64,000 nucleotides of DNA from Faecalicatena contorta (GTDB lineage Bacteria; Bacillota; Clostridia; Lachnospirales; Lachnospiraceae): positions 18,325 to 82,324 of the forward strand of contig NZ_JAFBIZ010000001.1 of assembly GCF_021531995.1 (NCBI RefSeq), written 5' to 3'. Under the pieces are notes generated by a model, which saw only the letters and a program-made list of their open reading frames with translations, was not told where the DNA came from and ran no database searches. Both the position numbers and the translations under genes were made by a program. Positions 37,081 through 45,706 of the stretch are shown here, piece by piece (position 1 is the first letter of the stretch; each line of letters opens with the position of its first letter).

Positions 37081-37404
37081 TTATTCTTCCTGTTCTTTTT
37101 TTAATATATAAGCCCGGATATCCGTTCCTCTGGTCTCATTATACACTTCCTGCGTAATAAGTTCCACTAATTCTACAGCGTCATCATATCCTTTTGCTAT
37201 TCCGACCACCAGAAAATCATCTTTAGGAAAACCGGGCTGTAATAATACGATGGAATTATAAATCTCCAGATGATTCGCCTCATTTTGCGCCAGTGTAATA
37301 ATATGGATATTGGGCTGAAATTTATCTTCCTCCAGCTTGCGAATGATCTTCTCTTCCTTTTTTTTCAGTCCTTCCATCAGATACAGATGTCTGTAATATC
37401 TCAT
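37081..37404 (-). CDS. Conserved-looking hypothetical protein, 107 residues
   Basis: I do not recognise a family. The protein is soluble, with a charged N-terminal helix (YLMEGLKKKEEKIIRKLEE), an alternating middle (IHIITLAQNEANHLEIYNSI) and the segment DDFLVVGIAKGYDDAVELVE. The pattern suggests a small alpha/beta fold. AAGGAG lies eight bases before the ATG. Its stop is one base from the DUF2953 start, so the two are probably coupled. It sits between the class B penicillin-binding protein and the DUF2953-gerW pair, hinting at an envelope or sporulation role without proving it. Confidence 0.7.
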   Translation of the reverse strand: MRYYRHLYLMEGLKKKEEKIIRKLEEDKFQPNIHIITLAQNEANHLEIYNSIVLLQPGFPKDDFLVVGIAKGYDDAVELVELITQEVYNETRGTDIRAYILKKEQEE

Positions 37405-37469
37405 CTTTTCTGCTCCTTTTTGTGTCTCTTATAGCATACCCGTTTTTCAGATTTTCAGTCGGTATCAGA

Positions 37470-39002
37470 TTAATAATAATATGCATCAAAAATCTGTTTT
37501 GCAATATTCACAGCCTTTGCAGTTCCATCGGAAGATTCAATGATGATGCTGACTACAAGCTCCGGATTATCTACATTGCTCATTCCGATGAACCATGAAT
37601 GGTCTTTTTCCTTGTCAGAACTGTACTCAGCAGTTCCCGTCTTACCTGCAGCTGTATAGCTCTGACCCGCAAGCACGGATGCAGTTCCATAATCCACAAC
37701 ACTCTTCATATACTCCTTCAGCTGCGCTGCTTCTTCTGTCGTCATTAACTGTCTGTACTCTTCCGGTTCCGTTTCTTTTACGGTCGTTCCAGAATAATTG
37801 GTTACTTTATCGATCAGATATGGTTTCATCAATGTTCCGCCATTGGCGATTGCAGACGTAATCAACGCCATATGATACGGACTCACCTGTGTCTCTCCCT
37901 GTCCCATGGCAGTCATCATCTTTGTCCCGTTTCCTGCGGATGAATCCAGCGTAAAACTGCTCTTACTATAAGGCAGATCACATGGAAGCTTTGAATCAAA
38001 CAGAACTTCCTTCGCCGTTTTTTTGAAGGAATCCGAATCCAGCAACAGTCCGATATTAGAGAATGAAGCATTACAGGAATATGCAAGACTATCCTGAAGG
38101 TTCAGCTGTCCATGCACATTTCCGTTATAACAGTGAATCGTAATCCCATCCTGTTCGATCGCCCCTGTACAATTATAGGTGTAAGAAGAATAATCCGAAT
38201 ATTCTCTCATATATTCAAGTGCTGTAACCACTTTGAAAGTCGATCCCGGTGCATATTGCCCCTGCGTCGCACGATTCAGAAGCGCACTGTTTTCATCCGT
38301 ATTCAGGCTGTCCCAGTTCACATCGACCGTATTGGGATCATAATCAGGCTTTGATACCATAGCCAGAATCTTACCGGTTTTCGGATCCATAACAACAACT
38401 GCACCCTTATAGCTGCCAAGTGCATTATACGCTGCCTGCTGAAGTGTCAGATCCAGTGTTGTCACTACCGTATCTCCCGTATTTTTCTGATCCTGAAATT
38501 CATTCTTTAATTTTTCCAGAAAAAATGCATTGGATGTCAGAAGATCATAATTTGCAACAGATTCAATCCCGGATTTTCCATGCGTGCTGTATCCTACAAC
38601 ATGAGCAAACATATTGCCAAATGGATATTCTCTGATCTCCGAACCATCTTCAGCCACACTGGTCTGAGCCAGTATGTTCCCGTTTTTATCAACGATTTTT
38701 CCCCGTGCTACCCGGTCTGCATTCGAATCCTGTCTTGCATTATATGGACTTCGGATTATGTCGGCACTTTTCTCCACCTGAAAATAAGTAATATACCCCA
38801 TCAGCACCAGGAATAACGCTACAAAGATATATGTCACCCTAGCGAACTCTTTGTTTCTTTCCCGCTTTGCTCTGGCTTTTTTCTTGTCCTGACGTCTGGC
38901 TTCCTTTCGCTCTCTTCGCGGCATTGCTTCCACTTCTTCTTTGCGCTTTTTCCTCTTGTCCGCTTCTCTTTGCTCGTAACCTTTCTTTTTTCTTTCTTTC
39001 AA
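37470..39002 (-). CDS. Class B penicillin-binding protein (FtsI/PbpA-like transpeptidase)
   Basis: A 510-residue peptidoglycan transpeptidase. After a strongly basic cytoplasmic tail (about 1-55) comes one membrane anchor (TYIFVALFLVLMGYITYFQV). A short dimerisation domain starts at RGKIVDKNGNILAQT, and the transpeptidase domain holds APGSTFKVVTALEY (SxxK), YSCNASFSN (SxN) and AAGKTGTAEY (KTG). It lies next to a SEDS glycosyltransferase, its expected partner. The TTG start used has GAGGA about nine bases upstream and makes the gene overlap the SEDS gene by 164 bases in another frame. An ATG at 38924 would still overlap by 86. The short pedestal suggests the PbpA/SpoVD group rather than a full-length PBP2x. 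Confidence 0.92.
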   Translation of the reverse strand: MKERKKKGYEQREADKRKKRKEEVEAMPRRERKEARRQDKKKARAKRERNKEFARVTYIFVALFLVLMGYITYFQVEKSADIIRSPYNARQDSNADRVARGKIVDKNGNILAQTSVAEDGSEIREYPFGNMFAHVVGYSTHGKSGIESVANYDLLTSNAFFLEKLKNEFQDQKNTGDTVVTTLDLTLQQAAYNALGSYKGAVVVMDPKTGKILAMVSKPDYDPNTVDVNWDSLNTDENSALLNRATQGQYAPGSTFKVVTALEYMREYSDYSSYTYNCTGAIEQDGITIHCYNGNVHGQLNLQDSLAYSCNASFSNIGLLLDSDSFKKTAKEVLFDSKLPCDLPYSKSSFTLDSSAGNGTKMMTAMGQGETQVSPYHMALITSAIANGGTLMKPYLIDKVTNYSGTTVKETEPEEYRQLMTTEEAAQLKEYMKSVVDYGTASVLAGQSYTAAGKTGTAEYSSDKEKDHSWFIGMSNVDNPELVVSIIIESSDGTAKAVNIAKQIFDAYYY

Positions 39003-40311
39003 TATCGTCTTCCTCGTCTTCCCTTAATATATACAATCCCTGTATAATCGCAAACATGATCAGTGTACTGATCAGAGAACTTCCTCCATAACTTACAAGC
39101 GGCAGCGTCACACCTGTAGAAGGAATGAACTTCACGGCACCGCCAATGGTCAAAAAAACCTGGAATATATAGCAGGTTCCAAGCCCAAGTGCAACCATTT
39201 TATAGAACATATTATGAAGCTGCATGGCAATATTCAGGAACATTACATAGCAGCTGACACAGATCAATATCAGACACAGAGCAAATATCAACCCCATCTC
39301 TTCCGAAATCGCAGAAAATATAAAGTCTTCTGCCGCTACCGGTATGGTATCGGGCTGTCCCTGATACAGACCGGTTCCAAACCATCCTCCGGTTCCGATC
39401 GCAAATAGCGACTGCGCCACCTGATAGCCTCCGTTATCATAAGATGCAAACGGATCTTTCCACACAATCACCCGTGTTCTCACATGACTGAACAGATAAT
39501 AGGCCACTACAGAGGCAACACTTCCCGCTCCGAGTCCGGCAAGAATATATAACGGCTGATGTGTTGCCACATAAAGCATGACAAGATACACCACAAATAT
39601 GATCAGTGCTGCTCCAAGATCCTTTGATACTACAAGGATCAATACATGAAATGCTGCAATGGCCGTGGTGATCACAATCTCTTTAAATTCCATGGAACGT
39701 TTAAAGCTCGCTGCCACAAAAAATACAAAGATAATCTTTACAAGCTCCGAAGGCTGAATACTGATCCCGCCGATTGTGAATCCAAGCATCGCGCCATACG
39801 ATACCCGACCGACGATCAGTACAATCCCCAGTGACACGATACCCGCAGCGGCATACAGAATTCTCCACTCTGAAAGGAGCCTGAACTTTCGGATAATAAC
39901 CGGTATGATCAGACAAAGTGCAATTCCTCCGGCTGCAATAAGATACTGCTTCGACGCCTTATTATAATCCAGTCTTGTAATCATGATAAACCCGATGCTT
40001 AAAAGCATACACATGTTATTGACTACCAGTCTGGACACTCTCGGATAGATCACCGTATACAGAACGATCGTGGCCCCCAGAAGCGTCACCTGCATCAAAT
40101 ATAATGCCAGGATCTTAATATCATTCTTTTCCAGATACATGACCAGAAAAGCAATCAGATGGATCATAAACATCAGCACATTCTGTTTTCTGAGCATCCT
40201 CTTCTTCTTATCCGGATCAAAATATCCAAAGATACTAAAACACAGATATGTGTACACTGTAACTAATACAATCATCAGATATTTTGACAATTCTACAATA
40301 ATATTAACCAA
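38839..40311 (-). CDS. SEDS peptidoglycan glycosyltransferase (FtsW/RodA/SpoVE family)
   Basis: A 490-residue polymerase that extends glycan strands from lipid II together with a class B PBP. About ten membrane segments are visible. Family signatures include ISIQPSELVKIIFVFFVAAS, SKDLGAALIIFVVYLVMLYV with the conserved aspartate, AEDFIFSAISEEMGLI, and the C-terminal PSTGVTLPLVSYGGSSL. The last 55 residues form a highly basic cytoplasmic tail, encoded in the region shared with the PBP gene. The start is TTG, four bases after GGTGG. The U32 gene ends eight bases upstream. Whether it serves division, elongation or spore cortex cannot be decided by sequence. Confidence 0.94.
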   Translation of the reverse strand: MVNIIVELSKYLMIVLVTVYTYLCFSIFGYFDPDKKKRMLRKQNVLMFMIHLIAFLVMYLEKNDIKILALYLMQVTLLGATIVLYTVIYPRVSRLVVNNMCMLLSIGFIMITRLDYNKASKQYLIAAGGIALCLIIPVIIRKFRLLSEWRILYAAAGIVSLGIVLIVGRVSYGAMLGFTIGGISIQPSELVKIIFVFFVAASFKRSMEFKEIVITTAIAAFHVLILVVSKDLGAALIIFVVYLVMLYVATHQPLYILAGLGAGSVASVVAYYLFSHVRTRVIVWKDPFASYDNGGYQVAQSLFAIGTGGWFGTGLYQGQPDTIPVAAEDFIFSAISEEMGLIFALCLILICVSCYVMFLNIAMQLHNMFYKMVALGLGTCYIFQVFLTIGGAVKFIPSTGVTLPLVSYGGSSLISTLIMFAIIQGLYILREDEEDDIERKKKERLRAKRSGQEEKAQRRSGSNAAKRAKGSQTSGQEKSQSKAGKKQRVR

Positions 40312-40319
40312 CTTTCCAC

Positions 40320-42455
40320 CTACTTTACTCCTCTTTTAAAGTGCCCGCGCGTATAATCCATATCTGGCGTAAGCACTGTCTCTCCACCTGAAAATGCAGT
40401 TCCATATATCTCAATCATCTCCCGCACCACATTCGCATCTTCCCGGCAAAAATCCAACCGGACTTCCGCCGGATGAAGAGCCATGATCTCATCCGCTTTA
40501 TCGGCCAGATATAATGGTGCCGAATTATAGATGATATTATAGCAATAGCGACAGCATTTTCTCACAGAAAACTGCTTCTGATACCGATCGGTAATGGAAA
40601 GATATCCTTCTTTTCCATCACATCCCGAACTGCTCTTCTGAATACATCCCGCCGTGATCATGACAGGCTGATAGCCATACACAATCAAAGCAGCCCCTTC
40701 GATATTCAGTGATTTCAGTTCTCGATCATTTAATTCTGCCGGTGCAGTATATCTGCAGATCCCCTGCTCTTTGGCAAACTGCTTTGCAGACTGGTTCCAG
40801 ACATACACATTGGAGTCGGAACGGATTTCCTTCGAATATCCATGCAGCTTCAGCCATTCCAGGCTTTCAAGATTCCGCACCATCACACCGTCATATATGG
40901 TTACCATCTCGTCATAGATCTTCTCAAACCGGGATATCACCGGATCTCTGAAGATGTAAGGCATCGCAAGAATATACCGGATCCCCGGTCTTTTTCCTGC
41001 CCTGAGCTTTTGTATGATCCTGCCATCCATACCGGACAGACTTTCCACATATATACTCGAAACCCTCTCAGACATTATCGCCTGCTCAAGCTGTTCTTCA
41101 TCCTGAACAAGAACCGTAAGCTCCGGACACTCCTGCACGGAAATTACCGCTTCTTCCCTGCTGTCCTGAATCGGTCTCATCTCAGGGATCTCCCGGTGAT
41201 ATTCCGCCAGAACCGTCTGTGTCAGACATCGGATTGCCTCTCTTCGCAGTTCGTTTAATGCCTGCATCGGAAGGAAAACATTACCTTCCATCTGAATCAC
41301 AAGCCTGTCAAATGTATATTCTGTGTTGCCGGTTTTTCTGATCTGCTTCTCCACTCTGTCTGCGTCAAGCGGCTGACGCATCGCCTCCTGTACCGGTTCT
41401 CCTTCACATATGACCTGTCTGCCCTGATAATTCAACATCAGTTTAGCATTCTGTCCGACAGAAAGTATTAATTTCCCATTAATTTTTTCTTGTAATTTGA
41501 CTTCTTTCCATTCTGTCTCTTCTTTTTTTTCAATTCCCGGCCTCTGAAACGAAATCATATCTTTTCCGTTATGCTGATGATAGTACCCCTTTGTATATCC
41601 TCTCCTCTGATATACGCGCAGAAGATCTTCTTTATCCCGCTGAGATACACGATATCCGTCCTTTCCTTTTTCGAAATACAGATCTGCATACTTCCGATAC
41701 ATTTTAACAACCGTATAGACATAATCCGGCTGCTTCATTCTGCCCTCGATTTTAAAAGAGTCTATCCCGGCCTCTATCAGTTCCGGAAGGAAATCAATGG
41801 TACACAGATCCTTCAGACTCATAATATCTTCCGGCTTTCTCCCCTGTACACGGTATGGAAGACGGCATGGCTGTGCACACTGTCCCCGGTTGCCGCTTCT
41901 GCCCCCGATCATACTGCTGAGCAGACATTGACCGGAATAGCAATAGCACAATGCACCATGCACAAAACATTCCATCTCCAGTCCTGTCTTCTGCTTCATC
42001 GAACAAATCTCATCCAGCGAAAGCTCCCTTGCCGGTACAACTCTTGTAATTCCGTACTCCTTTACACAGGAGGCCCCCAGAGCATTTGTTATCGTCATCT
42101 GGGTACTGGCATGTACGGAAAGATCCGGAAACCACTGTCGGATACACCTCATCACACCGGTATCCTGTACAATCACTGCATCCAGCCCTCTCTGATAATA
42201 CGGCAGCAGATATTCATATAATTCATTCAATTCCCGATCTTTCAGAAGCGTATTCACCGTCAGATAGATCTTTCTGCCATGAATATGCACGTAATCAATC
42301 GCTTCCAGAAGATCCTCCTGTGACAGATTTCTGGCATATGCTCTTGCTCCGTATCTGCTTCCTCCCAGATATACAGCATCTGCGCCTGCACTGATTGCAG
42401 ACCTCAGACTTTCATATGATCCGGCCGGTGCCAGTATTTCTACATTGCTGTCCAT
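40320..42455 (-). CDS. U32-family protein (collagenase-like/RNA hydroxylation type)
   Basis: A 711-residue protein of family U32, annotated historically as peptidase but now known in E. coli to include RlhA and TrhP, which help hydroxylate rRNA or tRNA. It opens VEILAPAGSYESLRSAISAG, followed by ADAVYLGGSRYGARAYARN. The signature FVHGALCYCYSGQCLLSSMI, the NRGQCAQPCRLPY cysteines and FKIEGRMKQPDYVY are all present. The long C-terminal part with a further CCRYCYN motif fits the DUF3656-containing long form, closest in layout to RlhA. AAAGGA precedes the chosen ATG. It is separated from zapA by a terminator. Confidence 0.9.
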   Translation of the reverse strand: MDSNVEILAPAGSYESLRSAISAGADAVYLGGSRYGARAYARNLSQEDLLEAIDYVHIHGRKIYLTVNTLLKDRELNELYEYLLPYYQRGLDAVIVQDTGVMRCIRQWFPDLSVHASTQMTITNALGASCVKEYGITRVVPARELSLDEICSMKQKTGLEMECFVHGALCYCYSGQCLLSSMIGGRSGNRGQCAQPCRLPYRVQGRKPEDIMSLKDLCTIDFLPELIEAGIDSFKIEGRMKQPDYVYTVVKMYRKYADLYFEKGKDGYRVSQRDKEDLLRVYQRRGYTKGYYHQHNGKDMISFQRPGIEKKEETEWKEVKLQEKINGKLILSVGQNAKLMLNYQGRQVICEGEPVQEAMRQPLDADRVEKQIRKTGNTEYTFDRLVIQMEGNVFLPMQALNELRREAIRCLTQTVLAEYHREIPEMRPIQDSREEAVISVQECPELTVLVQDEEQLEQAIMSERVSSIYVESLSGMDGRIIQKLRAGKRPGIRYILAMPYIFRDPVISRFEKIYDEMVTIYDGVMVRNLESLEWLKLHGYSKEIRSDSNVYVWNQSAKQFAKEQGICRYTAPAELNDRELKSLNIEGAALIVYGYQPVMITAGCIQKSSSGCDGKEGYLSITDRYQKQFSVRKCCRYCYNIIYNSAPLYLADKADEIMALHPAEVRLDFCREDANVVREMIEIYGTAFSGGETVLTPDMDYTRGHFKRGVK

Positions 42456-42515
42456 ACCCGTTTCCTTTCTGCTAGTCATCTGTTATAGACGTAATCATTT
42501 CATGTTCCTCAAAGA

Positions 42516-42541
42516 GTAAAAAAAGCTGTCAAAAGACAGCC
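42516..42541 (-). terminator. zapA terminator
   Basis: On the minus strand GGCTGTC-TTTT-GACAGC is followed by seven Ts, overlapping the zapA stop codon. Confidence 0.93.
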
Positions 42542-42954
42542 TATTTTTTACGATTATTCTTGATCTCCGTTTCAAGCTGTACGATCTTCATCTGCAGCTC
42601 TTTATTTTCTTCTTTCAGCTTGTCCATTGCCTTTTCTGCATTTTCCAGCTTAATCTGAACGGAAATCAATTCATGCTTCAGATCATACATTTCTTTATCT
42701 TTTGCTTCTATATCACTTTCCAAAGTACCGCCCTGTTTCTTGGCCTTAAAGTAATCATCCGCAATATTCAGCGCCAGAAGAATACTTCTCGTCTCAGCAC
42801 TTTGCTTACGATACCCTTCACTGTTACTGCATTCCTCTATCTTGTGATTCAGATAAGTGGATACTTTCTGCAGATAATCTTCACTTTCAAATCCGCTTAA
42901 AGTAAACACCTTGCCTCCTATTAATACTTCCGTATAGTTTTTTGATGATGCCAT
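42541..42954 (-). CDS. zapA: Cell division protein ZapA
   Basis: ZapA cross-links FtsZ protofilaments at the division ring. The 137-residue protein has the N-terminal ZapA head (TEVLIGGKVFTLSGFESEDY and LALNIADDYFKAKK) and a C-terminal coiled coil (about 75-135, heptads rich in Glu, Lys, Leu) that mediates tetramerisation. It is the last gene of the ruvA-ruvB-zapA run. A good GGAGG site precedes the ATG. Confidence 0.92.
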   Translation of the reverse strand: MASSKNYTEVLIGGKVFTLSGFESEDYLQKVSTYLNHKIEECSNSEGYRKQSAETRSILLALNIADDYFKAKKQGGTLESDIEAKDKEMYDLKHELISVQIKLENAEKAMDKLKEENKELQMKIVQLETEIKNNRKK

Positions 42955-43031
42955 AAGAAGCCTCCTCGAACTTTCTATAATTTCTGATAACTATTATAAA
43001 CTAATCTCACATAAAAACCAACTGTTTTTCG

Positions 43032-44030
43032 TTATTTTTGAATCAAAATACCCAGATGTACATATGCATGGTCTGTTACGATCCGCCCTCTTGGGGTTCT
43101 CTGTATAAATCCATTTTTCAGAAGATAAGGCTCATACACATCCTCGATTGTTCCTGCATCTTCACCAATGGCAGCTGCAAGTGTGTCCAGTCCGACCGGA
43201 CCTCCCTGAAACTTTTCAATCATGGTGAGCAAGATTCCACGGTCTGTCTGATCCAGTCCTTCCTTATCCACGTCCAGAAGATCCAGTGCATAATCTGCAA
43301 CCTCTTCTGTAATATAGCCATCATATTTGACCTGTGCAAAATCACGCACGCGTTTCAGCAGACGATTGGCAAGTCTCGGAGTGCCTCTCGACCTTCTTGC
43401 GAGTGCATAAGCACCTTTTTCATCAATTCCAACATCCAACACCTGTGCGGACCGAACAATGATAGCCTTCAGTTCTTCAATTGTATAGAATTCCATACGA
43501 TTTACCACACCAAACCGATCCCGAAGCGGAGCAGTCAGCATTCCTGCCCTTGTCGTCGCGCCCACAAGCGTAAACTTCGGCAGATCCAGGCGAATCGATC
43601 TTGCACCGGCACCTTTTCCGATCATAATATCAATTGCAAAGTCCTCCATCGCCGGATACAACACCTCTTCTACCTGACGGTTCAGCCGGTGGATCTCATC
43701 AACAAACAATACATCACCCTCCTGAAGATTATTCAGGATTGCCGCCATATCTCCGGGTTTTTCAATCGCCGGACCGGACGTGATCTTCATATTAACATTC
43801 ATTTCATTTGCAATGATTCCTGCAAGCGTTGTCTTTCCAAGCCCCGGAGGCCCATAGAAAAGTACATGATCCAGTGCCTCATTTCTCGCTTTCGCCGCTT
43901 CAATGTAGATCTTCAGCATCTCTTTTGCTTTTTCCTGTCCAATATAATCTTCCAGAAGCTGCGGTCTTAAATGATTTTCAAATCTCTGATCTTCTTCCAG
44001 ATTCTCTGTTGTGATAATTCTTCTGCTCAT
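43032..44030 (-). CDS. ruvB: Holliday junction branch migration ATPase RuvB
   Basis: RuvB is the hexameric motor of Holliday junction branch migration. The 332-residue protein begins [20 protein letters not shown]. Walker A is [15 protein letters not shown], Walker [17 protein letters not shown], sensor 1 [20 protein letters not shown], and the arginine finger segment [21 protein letters not shown] winged-helix C-terminus ends [20 protein letters not shown]. The chosen ATG has AGGGTGG upstream; a GTG four codons earlier is also possible. ruvA lies 18 bases upstream. Confidence 0.98.
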   Translation of the reverse strand: MSRRIITTENLEEDQRFENHLRPQLLEDYIGQEKAKEMLKIYIEAAKARNEALDHVLFYGPPGLGKTTLAGIIANEMNVNMKITSGPAIEKPGDMAAILNNLQEGDVLFVDEIHRLNRQVEEVLYPAMEDFAIDIMIGKGAGARSIRLDLPKFTLVGATTRAGMLTAPLRDRFGVVNRMEFYTIEELKAIIVRSAQVLDVGIDEKGAYALARRSRGTPRLANRLLKRVRDFAQVKYDGYITEEVADYALDLLDVDKEGLDQTDRGILLTMIEKFQGGPVGLDTLAAAIGEDAGTIEDVYEPYLLKNGFIQRTPRGRIVTDHAYVHLGILIQK

Positions 44031-44048
44031 CTCATCTTCCACCCTGTA

Positions 44049-44669
44049 CTAAAACATCATTTTTTTGAGTGCCTGTTTCAATACTTCTTCTACTTTCATA
44101 TCTTCCGTTATCTCAACCTGTTTTACCGCTTTCAGAGCCTCTGCACTTCCATATCCCAGTGCAGTCAGAGCCTGCACTGCTTCACTCTGTACTTCCGCAC
44201 AGCCTGCATCCGAAGTTCCAGAAGCCGATGACATTTCACCATCTGAGATATGTTCCAGTGCATCCTCCAGCTTCAGCTTATCCTTGAGTTCCAGTATCAA
44301 CTTTTCAGCCGTCTTCTTTCCAATCCCCGGAGCTGCCTGGATCGCTTTTACATCATTGGATGCCACTGCAAACCGCAGATCATCCGGACCGAGAGCAGAC
44401 AGAATTCCAAGTGCACCTTTCGGGCCGATTCCATTTACCCCGATCAGCATACGAAACACGGACAATTCATCCCTCGTCAGGAAACCATACAACTGCATCA
44501 TATCCTCTTTTACATGCAGATATGTGTGAATCTTTACTTCTTTTCCTGTACGCGGCAGCATTCCCATGGCTCGACCTGCCATATATACTCCATATCCTAT
44601 ACCTCCCACATCAATGATAACCCGGTCCTCTTCCATCGCCGCAAGAGTTCCCCTTACATATGCAATCAT
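44049..44669 (-). CDS. ruvA: Holliday junction DNA-binding protein RuvA
   Basis: RuvA tetramers hold the junction and load RuvB. The 206-residue protein has the OB fold (MIAYVRGTLAAMEEDRVIID, GIGYGVYM) and the helix-hairpin-helix region (FRMLIGVNGIGPKGALGILS and IQAAPGIGKKTAEKLILELK). The C-terminal domain III (TALGYGSAEALKAVKQVEI) contacts RuvB. The acidic pin loop and Gly-rich hairpins look intact. It precedes ruvB. Confidence 0.97.
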   Translation of the reverse strand: MIAYVRGTLAAMEEDRVIIDVGGIGYGVYMAGRAMGMLPRTGKEVKIHTYLHVKEDMMQLYGFLTRDELSVFRMLIGVNGIGPKGALGILSALGPDDLRFAVASNDVKAIQAAPGIGKKTAEKLILELKDKLKLEDALEHISDGEMSSASGTSDAGCAEVQSEAVQALTALGYGSAEALKAVKQVEITEDMKVEEVLKQALKKMMF

Positions 44670-44677
44670 AACTCCTC

Positions 44678-45169
44678 CTAAAATCTTATATTTTTCAGCC
44701 TTCTTAACATTTCATTCGACAGTATTCCAATCAAAAGTCCTGTCACAAGTCCTGCAATCATCAATACCGGAAAATAATATGCCACACTGAATGTCTCAAC
44801 AACCAGCATTGCTACAATCAACTGCCCGGCATTATGGAAAACGCCTCCGGCGACACTGATTCCCATGACACTGAACCCATTCTGACGTTTCAGTACCGCC
44901 ATCACCGTTAAACTCAGAAGTCCTCCCGCAAGGCTGTACAGAATACTAAAATAATTCCCGAACAGAAATCCTGAAAGGAGTATTCGAACCACCGATAACA
45001 GATAAACTTTCCGCAGCGGCAGCTTATACAGTGCCACTACAATAATCAGATTGGCCAATCCAAGCTTCACTCCCGGAATTCCGAAGTTGATCGGAATCAG
45101 GGTCTCCACATAACTGAAGATCAGCGCAAGTGCAGTCAAAACTCCAAAATATGCCACTCTGCTTTTCAT
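44678..45169 (-). CDS. Gx transporter family protein (ECF S-component-like)
   Basis: A 163-residue protein with five or six membrane segments, of the family once called heptaprenyl diphosphate synthase component I and now Gx transporter. Visible features are AYFGVLTALALIFSYVETLI, the IPGVKLGLANLIIVVALY motif, SLAGGLLSLTVMAVLKR and GVFHNAGQLIVA, all typical. It is thought to act as an ECF-type substrate-binding membrane subunit; the ligand is unknown. It lies in tandem with a NusG-domain-II protein, a pairing also seen near apbE and electron-transfer genes in other Firmicutes. Confidence 0.88.
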   Translation of the reverse strand: MKSRVAYFGVLTALALIFSYVETLIPINFGIPGVKLGLANLIIVVALYKLPLRKVYLLSVVRILLSGFLFGNYFSILYSLAGGLLSLTVMAVLKRQNGFSVMGISVAGGVFHNAGQLIVAMLVVETFSVAYYFPVLMIAGLVTGLLIGILSNEMLRRLKNIRF

Positions 45170-45178
45170 GATCTCCTC

Positions 45179-45553
45179 CTAATTCGCAATATCATCATAT
45201 TCACTCTGTTCGCTGTTTTTTACTTCCACCACAACTTGATTCGGAAGACAGATGATGCTTTCTCCGTTCTTCGACACTGCCTTCTGATGGACACACAATT
45301 TATCCGGACAATCCGCTTCTGTCATGTCGGCTTTTCCATCTTTAATCTGAAGGATGTTTGTCCCTCCATTGATTTCTATCGTCTGCACCTCAGAAAGACG
45401 ATAGGTTCCCTGCTCTTCACCATCAACTTTTATGATCACGACTCCCTTACCGGCATCCTGCATTTTTTCATGCATCAGATAGGCAAATGCCGCGATACAG
45501 ATGATCCCAAAGATCAGAATCAGATCATTTCTTTTCCATTTATGATTCATCAT
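45179..45553 (-). CDS. NusG domain II-containing protein
   Basis: A 124-residue membrane-anchored extracytoplasmic protein. An N-terminal helix (LILIFGIICIAAFAYLM) is followed by a single NusG-like domain II. The conserved TEADCPDKLCVHQKAVS and SIICLPNQVVVEVK segments carry three cysteines and a histidine. The domain name comes from an insertion in some NusG proteins; this protein is not a transcription factor. It precedes the Gx transporter gene and is divergent from apbE. A role in extracytoplasmic flavin or redox chemistry is suggested by genomic association only. Confidence 0.87.
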   Translation of the reverse strand: MMNHKWKRNDLILIFGIICIAAFAYLMHEKMQDAGKGVVIIKVDGEEQGTYRLSEVQTIEINGGTNILQIKDGKADMTEADCPDKLCVHQKAVSKNGESIICLPNQVVVEVKNSEQSEYDDIAN

Positions 45554-45578
45554 TCTACCCCTTTTCGGTCTACGCCCT

Positions 45579-45607
45579 ATTCTAGCACAAGAATTCTAAC
45601 TCAGCAA
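45579..45607 (-). promoter_or_regulatory. Promoter upstream of the NusG-II gene
   Basis: TTGCTG (45607-45602), 17 bases, TAGAAT (45584-45579) on the minus strand. A plus-strand TATAAT near 45645 with a poor -35 box may serve apbE. Confidence 0.7.
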
Positions 45608-45706
45608 TAAGTAACCCGGGATTCATTTTTCCCAGATTCCATGCTATAATACCTGTGTCAAACTAATGTCTGCATCTGCAGGCGATCTGATAAGGAGTGA
45701 TTCCAC

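Noticed and set aside
40320..42455. Calling the U32 protein a collagenase or virulence protease
   Set aside because: Studied members in E. coli act in RNA modification; nothing in the sequence supports collagen degradation.
43038..43970. 310-codon open frame on the plus strand opposite ruvB
   Set aside because: Antisense shadow of a fully conserved gene; no family features.
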